Assembly: GCF_009834515.1 (NCBI RefSeq)
Contig: NZ_CP019426.1
Coordinates: 1-64,000, forward strand
Direction: 5' to 3'
Length of the DNA stretch: 64,000 bases
Origin: Pseudomonas sp. R84
GTDB taxonomy: Bacteria > Pseudomonadota > Gammaproteobacteria > Pseudomonadales > Pseudomonadaceae
Part shown: positions 57,978 through 64,000 of the stretch, piece after piece
Layout of the letters: every line of letters starts with the position of its first letter
Numbering within the stretch: position 1 is the stretch's first letter
Made by a program: the position numbers and the translations under genes
The notes under the pieces: model-generated
Databases searched by the model: none
Told to the model about the DNA's origin: nothing
What the model saw: the letters and a program-made list of their open reading frames with translations, nothing else

Positions 57978-58777
57978 TTCGTCTACCCCGCGCGCCCTCG
58001 GAGGCGGTGATCGAAGTCCGTGGCCTGTGCAATCGCTTCGGCAGCCAAAGCGTGCACGAGAACCTCGATCTGGATTTGTACAAAGGCGAGATTCTTGCCG
58101 TGGTCGGTGGCTCCGGCAGCGGCAAATCGGTGCTGCTGCGCAGCATCGTCGGTTTGCGCCGGCCCAGCGAAGGCATGGTCAAAGTGTTCGGCAAGAACCT
58201 GCCGAGCCTGTCCGAGCATGAGCGCTCGCTGGTCGAACGACGCTTCGGTGTGCTGTTCCAGAAAGGCGCGCTGTTCTCCTCGCTGACGGTCACCGAGAAC
58301 GTCGCCCTGCCCCTTATCGAACATGCGGGCCTCAGCCGCAACGATGCCGAGCACCTGGCGGCAGTGAAACTGGCGTTGGCCGGATTACCGCTGTCGGCGG
58401 CGGACAAATACCCGGCGTCGCTGTCCGGCGGCATGATCAAGCGTGCTGCGCTGGCGCGGGCCTTGGCGCTGGATCCGGATATTCTGTTTCTCGACGAGCC
58501 GACTGCCGGCCTTGATCCGATAGGCGCTGCGCAGTTCGATCAACTGATTCTGACCCTGCGCGATGCGTTGGGTCTGAGCGTATTTCTGGTGACCCACGAC
58601 CTCGACACGCTCTACACCATCACCGACCGCGTGGCGGTGCTGGCGCAGAAAAAAGTCCTGGTCGCAGGTCCCATCGACGTCGTTTCGGAAACCGACGACG
58701 CGTGGATTCACGAATACTTCCACGGCCCGCGCGGCCGCTCGGCGCTGGACGCCGCCAAATTGCTCAACGAGGTCTGA
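57974..58777 (+). CDS. MlaF-like lipid ABC transporter ATPase
   Basis: The ATPase energises the upstream permease. It is 267 residues from GTG 57974, overlapping the permease stop by 4 nt. Walker A VVGGSGSGKSVLLRS, signature YPASLSGGMIKRAALARA, Walker B PDILFLDEPTAGLDP and the switch His in VTHDLDTLY are intact. A very long alternative frame through the permease is a shadow. Confidence 0.93.
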   Translation: MIRLPRAPSEAVIEVRGLCNRFGSQSVHENLDLDLYKGEILAVVGGSGSGKSVLLRSIVGLRRPSEGMVKVFGKNLPSLSEHERSLVERRFGVLFQKGALFSSLTVTENVALPLIEHAGLSRNDAEHLAAVKLALAGLPLSAADKYPASLSGGMIKRAALARALALDPDILFLDEPTAGLDPIGAAQFDQLILTLRDALGLSVFLVTHDLDTLYTITDRVAVLAQKKVLVAGPIDVVSETDDAWIHEYFHGPRGRSALDAAKLLNEV

Positions 58778-58778
58778 C

Positions 58779-59717
58779 ATGGAAACCCGAGCCCATCATG
58801 TGTTGATCGGCCTGTTCACGGTGATTGTGGTGGCAGGCGCCCTGCTCTTCGGTCTGTTCCTGGCCAAGTCCAGCGTCGACACCGAATTCAAGGATTACGA
58901 GATTGTCTTCAGCGAGGCGGTCAGTGGCTTGTCCAAGGGCAGCCCTGTGCAATACAGCGGGATCAAGGTCGGCGATGTGATCAACCTGCGCCTTGATCCA
59001 AAAGATCCACGGCGGGTGCTGGCGCGGATTCGTCTGGCCGGTGATACGCCGGTCAAGGAAGACACCCAGGCCAAGCTGGCGCTGGCCGGGATCACGGGGA
59101 CGTCGATCATCCAGCTCAGCGGTGGTACCCCGGAAAGCCCGAAACTGCGTGGGCATGACGGTAATCTGCCGACCATCGTCGCGTCGCCCTCGCCTATTTC
59201 GCGCTTGCTCAATGACTCCAACGATTTGATGACCGGCATCACTGCGCTGCTGCAGAACGCCAATCAGATGTTCTCTGCCGAGAACGTCGAGCGCGTCAGC
59301 AAAACCCTCGCCCATCTGGAGCAGACTACCGGCACCATCAATGATCAGCGCGGTGACATCAAGCAAGCCATGCAGCAACTGGCGACCGTCGGTAAACAGG
59401 CCGGCAGCATGCTCGAACAGACCTCGTTACTGATGCGCAACGCCAACGGCTTGATCAACGATCAGGGCAAGCAAGCGTTGGGTAGCGCCGAGCAAGCGAT
59501 GAAGTCGCTAGAGCAAAGCACAACAACCATCAGCACTTTGCTCAGCAAAAACGAAAACTCCCTCGATAACGGCATGCAGGGCCTCAATGGCCTGGCCCCT
59601 GCGATCCGCGAACTGCGCGAGACGCTGACTTCGTTGCGCGCCATCTCGCAACGCCTTGAGGCCAACCCCAGCGGCTACCTGCTGGGCCGTGACAAGAACA
59701 AGGAATTCACACCATGA
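58779..59717 (+). CDS. MCE-domain (MlaD-like) substrate-binding protein
   Basis: The 312-residue protein has one N-terminal membrane anchor (VLIGLFTVIVVAGALLFGLF), one MCE domain (about residues 40-120; VSGLSKGSPVQYSGIKVGDV), and a long helical C-terminal tail rich in Gln/Asn/Ser. It forms the periplasmic lipid-binding ring of the transporter. It starts 1 nt after the ATPase stop. Confidence 0.93.
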   Translation: METRAHHVLIGLFTVIVVAGALLFGLFLAKSSVDTEFKDYEIVFSEAVSGLSKGSPVQYSGIKVGDVINLRLDPKDPRRVLARIRLAGDTPVKEDTQAKLALAGITGTSIIQLSGGTPESPKLRGHDGNLPTIVASPSPISRLLNDSNDLMTGITALLQNANQMFSAENVERVSKTLAHLEQTTGTINDQRGDIKQAMQQLATVGKQAGSMLEQTSLLMRNANGLINDQGKQALGSAEQAMKSLEQSTTTISTLLSKNENSLDNGMQGLNGLAPAIRELRETLTSLRAISQRLEANPSGYLLGRDKNKEFTP

Positions 59718-60337
59718 AGCTGACTCGACTTGCCCTCCTCGCCGGCTTCACGCTGATCAGCGCCTGTTCGATTCTGCCCCAGTCCGAGCCGTCGGATGTC
59801 TATCGCCTGCCGGCCGCACAGGCGCCCGCCTCGGCCAGCTCGGCGGCAACGCAGCAGTGGTCGTTGCGGCTGAACAAGCTGCAGGCCAGTGAGGCGTTGA
59901 ACCGGCCGACGATTGCGGTGATTCCGCAGGGCGATGTGATCAGCAGCTACAAGGGCTCGCGCTGGAGCGATCCGGCGCCGGTGCTGGTGCGTAATCGTCT
60001 GCTGGATGGGTTTCAGAGTGATGGTCGGGTGACGTTGCTCAGTACCGATGACAGCAACTTTGCTGCGGATCTGGAATTGGGCGGCAGTTTGCAGGCGTTT
60101 CAGACCGAGTATCAGGGCACGCAGGCCAGCGTCGTGGTGCGGGTTGATGCGTTGCTGGTGCGTGGTTATGACCAGCGGATTCTGGCCAGTCGCCGCTTTG
60201 AAGAGCGTCAGCCGTTGAGTGATGTTCAGGTGCCGGCGGTGGTCGCCGGGTTTGGCCAGGCCAGTGATCGCCTCACCGCGAAAGTCGTCGCGTGGGCCGT
60301 AGATCAAGGCCAAAGACTTGCCCCACCGAAACCTTAA
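59714..60337 (+). CDS. ABC-type transport auxiliary lipoprotein (PqiC family)
   Basis: The 207-residue lipoprotein has the signal MKLTRLALLAGFTLISAC, with the lipobox ISAC giving the acylated Cys, and a PqiC/ABC-auxiliary fold (IAVIPQGDVISSYKGSRWSD). It probably links the MCE complex to the outer membrane. It overlaps the MCE gene by 4 nt and ends the operon. Confidence 0.9.
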   Translation: MKLTRLALLAGFTLISACSILPQSEPSDVYRLPAAQAPASASSAATQQWSLRLNKLQASEALNRPTIAVIPQGDVISSYKGSRWSDPAPVLVRNRLLDGFQSDGRVTLLSTDDSNFAADLELGGSLQAFQTEYQGTQASVVVRVDALLVRGYDQRILASRRFEERQPLSDVQVPAVVAGFGQASDRLTAKVVAWAVDQGQRLAPPKP

Positions 60338-60351
60338 GCCAGGCATCAATC

Positions 60352-60442
60352 CCTGTGGGAGCGAGCCTGCTCGCGAAGGCGTCGTGTCAGACACATCAAC
60401 GTGAATGACACACCGCTTTCGCGAGCAGGCTCGCTCCCACAT
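60352..60442. repeat. REP doublet
   Basis: GTGGGAGCGAGCCTGCTCGC and GCGAGCAGGCTCGCTCCCAC around a spacer, between convergent genes. Close to the copy at 52040 in spacer length and layout. Confidence 0.92.
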
Positions 60443-60453
60443 TGGATATTTGT

Positions 60454-61683
60454 TCAGCCGAAGAACCAGTAGCAGACGAAAATGGCGCCAACGACACCAG
60501 CAAACTCCGCCAGCAACGCACACCCCACCGCATGCCGCGCCCGCTGAATCCCCACCGCGCCGAAATACACCGCCAGCACATAGAACGTGGTCTCGGTACT
60601 GCCCTGAATCGTCGCCGCGACCAGCGCTGGGAAGCTGTCGACCCCCGAGGTCTGCATCGTCTCGATCAACATCGCCCGTGCCGCGCTGCCGGAGAACGGT
60701 TTGACCATTGCTGTCGGCAGCGCATCGACAAAGCGCGTGTCCCAACCGGCCCACTCGACCAGATGGCGAATTCCGTCCAGCCCGAAGTCCAAGGCACCAG
60801 AGGCACGCAACACGCCTACAGCACAGAGCATTGCCACCAGATACGGCAGCAGATTCTTCGCGACATCGAAGCCCTCTTTGGCGCCCTCTACAAACGCCTC
60901 GTAGACCTTCACTTTCTTTAACGCGCCGATCAGCAAGAACAGCATGATCAACCCGAACAGCGTGAGATTGCCGAGGATCGACGACAATCCTGCCAGAGCC
61001 GTCGCCGAAAGGGTGCCCAGCAGCGCCATGAAACCACCCAGTATCAACGCCCCGGGAATCAGATACGCCAACACCACCGGATCCCAGATCCGCAAACGCT
61101 GCATGAACGCCACCGAGAGGAAGCCGACGATCGTCGAGCAACTGGTCGCCAGCAGGATCGGCAGGAACACCAGTGTCGGGTCCGGCGCGCCTTGCTGGGC
61201 GCGGTACATGAAGATCGTCACCGGCAGCAGGGTCAGGGAGGAGGCGTTGAGCACCAGGAAGAGGATTTGCGCGTTACTGGCGATGGTGGCACTGGGATTG
61301 AGCTCCTGCAGCGCCTTCATGGCTTTCAGGCCGATCGGCGTGGCCGCGTTGTCGAGGCCCAGACCGTTGGCGGCGAAGTTCAGGGTGATCAGGCCAAGGG
61401 CAGGGTGGCCGGCCGGGACTTCCGGCATCAGCCGCAGGAACAGCGGGCCGAGTACCTTGGCCAGCCATTCGACGATCCCGGCCTTCTCGGCGATGCGCAG
61501 AAAGCCCAGCCACAGGGTGAGGGTGCCGAACAGCAGCACCATGACTTCGACCGAGAGCTTGGCCATGGCGAAAATGCTTTCCACCATCGCCGCAAAGATC
61601 CCGGCGTTGCCGCCGATCAGCCACTGCGCGAGCGCCGATACGGCTGCCACGATGAAGAAGCCAAGCCACAGGCCATTAAGCAT
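60454..61683 (-). CDS. SpmA/SpmB-type nucleoside-recognition (Gate) domain membrane protein
   Basis: The 409-residue protein looks like SpmA and SpmB of Bacillus joined in one chain. It has two Gate-domain halves, landmarks LNFAANGLGLDNAATPIGLK (SpmA-like) and VKPFSGSAARAMLIETM with IQGSTETTFYVLAVYFG (SpmB-like), and about ten membrane segments. Pseudomonas does not sporulate, so the role is unknown; transport or membrane-protein support has been suggested for the family. Confidence 0.88.
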   Translation of the reverse strand: MLNGLWLGFFIVAAVSALAQWLIGGNAGIFAAMVESIFAMAKLSVEVMVLLFGTLTLWLGFLRIAEKAGIVEWLAKVLGPLFLRLMPEVPAGHPALGLITLNFAANGLGLDNAATPIGLKAMKALQELNPSATIASNAQILFLVLNASSLTLLPVTIFMYRAQQGAPDPTLVFLPILLATSCSTIVGFLSVAFMQRLRIWDPVVLAYLIPGALILGGFMALLGTLSATALAGLSSILGNLTLFGLIMLFLLIGALKKVKVYEAFVEGAKEGFDVAKNLLPYLVAMLCAVGVLRASGALDFGLDGIRHLVEWAGWDTRFVDALPTAMVKPFSGSAARAMLIETMQTSGVDSFPALVAATIQGSTETTFYVLAVYFGAVGIQRARHAVGCALLAEFAGVVGAIFVCYWFFG

Positions 61684-61738
61684 CAGTCAAATCCCCCGAA
61701 GAATGCGGCGAATGATAGCGGGGTCGCCAGAAACGACA

Positions 61739-61760
61739 AACCCCGGATTTCTCCGGGGTT
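61739..61760 (-). terminator. Hairpin between gltP and the SpmAB gene
   Basis: AACCCCGGA pairs with TCCGGGGTT across a 4-nt loop. T content is low, so it is a moderate terminator for minus-strand transcription from gltP, about 120 nt after the gltP stop and 56 nt before the next start. Confidence 0.65.
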
Positions 61761-61781
61761 CGTTTGGCTGACTCGGTCCAC

Positions 61782-61872
61782 TGTAGGAGTGAGCCTGCTC
61801 GCGATCGCGGTGTATCAGACAACAGGGATGTTGAATGTACAGCCCTCATCGCGAGCAGGCTCACTCCTACAG
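61782..61872. repeat. REP doublet
   Basis: TGTAGGAGTGAGCCTGCTCG and CGAGCAGGCTCACTCCTACA, inverted around a spacer, immediately after gltP. Same variant as at 55557. Confidence 0.92.
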
Positions 61873-61881
61873 GGATTTGTG

Positions 61882-63213
61882 TCAGTTCTTGGAGATTTCG
61901 CCTGCTGGCAGTTTTTCCTTGCTGCGCCAGTGCGGCAGGGAGTTCCAGTAGCGCTGGCCCTTGGCGTCGTCGTACATGCCTTCCCAACGTGCGATAACCA
62001 GTACCGCCAAGGCGTTACCAATCACGTTCAGAGCGGTACGCGCCATGTCCATGATGCGGTCGACACCGGCGATGAACGCCAGACCTTCCAGCGGAATACC
62101 CACGCTGCCCAGAGTGGCCAGCAGTACCACGAAGGACACGCCCGGTACGCCGGCGATGCCTTTGGAGGTGACCATCAGGGTCAGCACCAGCAGCAGTTGT
62201 TGGCTGATCGACAGATCGATGCCGTACAGCTGAGCAATGAAGATCGCGGCGATCGACTGGTACAGGGTCGAACCGTCGAGGTTGAACGAATAACCGGTCG
62301 GTACCACGAAGCTGCAGATGGCTTTCGGTGCGCCGTAGGCTTCCATCTTCTCGATCACCCGTGGCAGCACGGTTTCCGAGGAGGCAGTGGAGTAGGCCAG
62401 CACCAGCTCATCCTTGAAGATGCGCATCAGCTTGATCACCGAGAAGCCGAACAGCTTGGCGATCAGGCCCAGTACCACGAAGGCGAAGAAGGCGATGGCG
62501 ACGTAAACCAGGATCACCAGTTTGGCCAGCGGCAGCAGCGAGGCGAAGCCGAAGTTGGCGACGGTCACCGCGATCAGTGCGAACACGCCGATCGGCGCAT
62601 AGTTCATGATCGTGTGGGTGACTTTGAACATGCTTTCCGAGACGCCCTGGAACATCTTCACCAGCGGCTCGCGCAGGTCCGACTGCAGGCTCGACAGACC
62701 GAGACCGAACAGCACGGAGAAGAAGATGATCGGCAGCATTTCGCCGCGGGCCATGGCCGCGAAGATGTTCGACGGGATCAGGTTGAGGATGGTCTCGATG
62801 AACGCGTGTTCATGCTGTACCTCGGCGGCGGTTGCCTGGTACTTGGAGATGTCCACCGTGCCGAGGGTGCTCATGTCGATGCCTGTGCCCGGATGGAACA
62901 GGTTGGCCAGCAACAGGCCGACGACGATGGCGATGGTGGTGACGATTTCGAAATAGATGATCGTCTTCAGGCCGATACGCCCGAGCTTCTTGGCGTCGCC
63001 CACGCCGGCAATGCCGACAATCAGGGAAGAGATGACGATCGGGATCACGATCATCTTGATCAGACGGATAAAGATATCGCCTGCCGGTTGCAGGACGTTG
63101 CTGATCCACCAGGCCTTCTCGGCACTGAAGTGGTTGAGCAACGCACCAATTGCAATACCCAAAACCAGACCGATGAGGATCTGCCAGGCGAGGCTAATTT
63201 TTGCCTTCTTCAT
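61882..63213 (-). CDS. gltP: Dicarboxylate/amino-acid:cation symporter (GltP type)
   Basis: This proton- or sodium-coupled carrier handles glutamate, aspartate or C4-dicarboxylates. The 443-residue protein from ATG 63213 (MKKAKISLAWQILIGLVLG) has the DAACS motifs AYSTASSETVLPRV (the serine-rich reentrant loop), PTGYSFNLDGSTLYQ, and the second loop TSKGIAGVPGVSFV. A longer frame covers the leader and is not favoured. A candidate minus-strand terminator lies in its upstream region at 63343. Confidence 0.92.
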   Translation of the reverse strand: MKKAKISLAWQILIGLVLGIAIGALLNHFSAEKAWWISNVLQPAGDIFIRLIKMIVIPIVISSLIVGIAGVGDAKKLGRIGLKTIIYFEIVTTIAIVVGLLLANLFHPGTGIDMSTLGTVDISKYQATAAEVQHEHAFIETILNLIPSNIFAAMARGEMLPIIFFSVLFGLGLSSLQSDLREPLVKMFQGVSESMFKVTHTIMNYAPIGVFALIAVTVANFGFASLLPLAKLVILVYVAIAFFAFVVLGLIAKLFGFSVIKLMRIFKDELVLAYSTASSETVLPRVIEKMEAYGAPKAICSFVVPTGYSFNLDGSTLYQSIAAIFIAQLYGIDLSISQQLLLVLTLMVTSKGIAGVPGVSFVVLLATLGSVGIPLEGLAFIAGVDRIMDMARTALNVIGNALAVLVIARWEGMYDDAKGQRYWNSLPHWRSKEKLPAGEISKN

Positions 63214-63882
63214 TATCTTTACCCTTACTTGCGTTTGACTCAGGCACATGCAGGAACTGGAACGCTCATTAGCGGAAAAGTCTGTGCATCTGCCTCCGTA
63301 TAAGGTGCCCCGAAGCGCGTGATTACGGCTCTTCGGCAGGCGAAAAAAGGCGCAACTATTCCGATGCAAGGTTGCGCCGTCTAATGCCGTAAACGCCTAC
63401 CCTATGCCGAATCGGCATGAGCTTTTTTAAATGAAACTGGCGTCCCAACCGGTTCGATTGTGACATTTCGGCCGGCATAAGTGCCGTGAACCGGTCTTTA
63501 CAGCGTGGGTTGGTTATTTTTTGAACGAGAAAAATCGACAAAAAATCTAGGAAAAAGCCTACGCAGGAAGACTAGAAGTCCTACTGTTTAAACGGTCTCT
63601 TTGTCGATATACGGTCGCCGTGAAACACCGCGTAATGTTTTTGCGCGCAGTGTCAGCGATAAAAAGGATGAGCTGGACGCTCTGGATCAATGTTTTGCGT
63701 GTTTGAAAGCTCAGCGCAAGTCCGTCGAACCACTGTGGGTCGGCGAACCTGCGGCGCAGCTTTTACCCTGACCCGGCCCTCGCGCAGGCACTCCCTGTAC
63801 CCGTAGGTCACTCCGACCCTGCAACAGTCAGAACGTCCCGGCCCCCTGGTCATGCGCCAGCCTTCCTCAGGTCGGCGCAATG
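63214..63882. other. Long non-coding stretch upstream of gltP
   Basis: About 670 nt with no gene that I can support; the short frames within it look like chance. It must hold the gltP promoter. It also contains the minus-strand terminator at 63343-63378 and an AT-rich segment at 63520-63620. A small RNA on the minus strand is possible. Confidence 0.55.
63343..63378 (-). terminator. Minus-strand intrinsic terminator in the gltP upstream region
   Basis: Read on the minus strand, GGCGCAAC pairs with GTTGCGCC across a 14-nt loop and is followed directly by TTTTTT. It would stop a transcript coming from the right about 130 nt before gltP, but no gene lies between it and the terminator at 63883. 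Confidence 0.75.
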
Positions 63883-63906
63883 GAAGACAGCAGGGCTGCT
63901 GTCTTC
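63883..63906 (-). terminator. Hairpin terminator of the partial gene at the right edge
   Basis: GAAGACAGCAG pairs perfectly with CTGCTGTCTTC around a 2-nt centre, 9 nt after the stop codon of the minus-strand gene that enters from the right. Confidence 0.8.
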
Positions 63907-63915
63907 ATGTTCAGA

Positions 63916-64000
63916 TCAGTACCACTTCGGATCTTTTTTCAGGGTTTCCATTAGCAGATCCTGCATGCCCTGGTCGGGTTTGCCGAGGAAGCGGTAGGTG
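63916..64000 (-). CDS. Partial CDS, C-terminal end only
   Basis: Only the last 27 codons are visible, reading TYRFLGKPDQGMQDLLMETL and ending KKDPKWY before the TGA at 63916-63918. The frame is open to the window edge and a hairpin terminator follows, so it is a real gene end. There is too little sequence to identify the family. Confidence 0.7.
   Translation of the reverse strand, partial: TYRFLGKPDQGMQDLLMETLKKDPKWY

Noticed and set aside
63653..63880. 75-codon minus-strand frame upstream of gltP
   Set aside because: Arg/Pro-rich translation without domain, poor start context and overlap with the neighbouring terminator region; not supported as a gene.

Overview
The window is the origin-proximal start of a Pseudomonas chromosome, most likely from the P. 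fluorescens complex. Base 1 is the GTG start of dnaA, so oriC proper lies just outside. The evidence is the order dnaA-dnaN-recF-gyrB, then plsC/hdtS-gmhB-glyS-glyQ-tag, trkA-rsmB-fmt-def-tsaP-dprA-tsaC-qor-hemF-aroE and choX-betC-lysR. Pseudomonas-type REP palindromes, a consensus parS site inside recF and many perfect DnaA boxes agree with this. No rRNA, tRNA, transposase or CRISPR array was seen.

Two accessory blocks interrupt this core. Island 1 (about 6.5-17.6 kb, between gyrB and the plsC region, with visibly lower GC) looks like an undescribed pathway for a halogenated or otherwise modified amino acid. It encodes an acylating aldehyde dehydrogenase, a 4-hydroxy-2-oxoacid aldolase, a stand-alone NRPS adenylation protein, a SyrB2-like Fe(II)/2-oxoglutarate halogenase-family enzyme, a carrier protein, a type II thioesterase, a cupin, a zinc-free quinone-oxidoreductase homologue, two LysE-type amino-acid exporters and an AraC regulator. 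Its most striking gene (11290-12726) encodes a protein that looks like the editing (CP1) domain of leucyl-tRNA synthetase without the synthetase. A plausible reading is activation on a carrier, modification, release, export, and protection of the host from mischarged tRNA.

Island 2 (34.5-39.6 kb, between tsaC and qor) is a compact five-gene operon: an autoinducer-synthase-like GNAT protein, a haem-oxygenase-fold iron oxidase candidate, a DUF3419/BtaA-like protein, an alpha-oxoamine synthase and an adenylate-forming ligase. This set suggests a small acyl- or SAM-derived metabolite, perhaps a signal. I do not recognise the product.

The remaining regions are ordinary. 17.7-34.2 kb holds a divergent two-component system, phospholipid and lipid A acyltransferases, glycyl-tRNA synthetase, base-excision repair, a PilZ protein, K+ uptake control, translation-initiation enzymes, the pilus-associated TsaP, DprA and TsaC. 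39.6-49.5 kb holds heme and shikimate enzymes, a SulP transporter, choline-sulfate use and small enzymes. 49.8-64 kb holds citrate, TerC, phosphate and dicarboxylate transporters, an M16 peptidase, an Mla-like lipid transport operon and an SpmA/SpmB-type membrane protein, separated by REP doublets. A partial minus-strand gene runs off the right edge.
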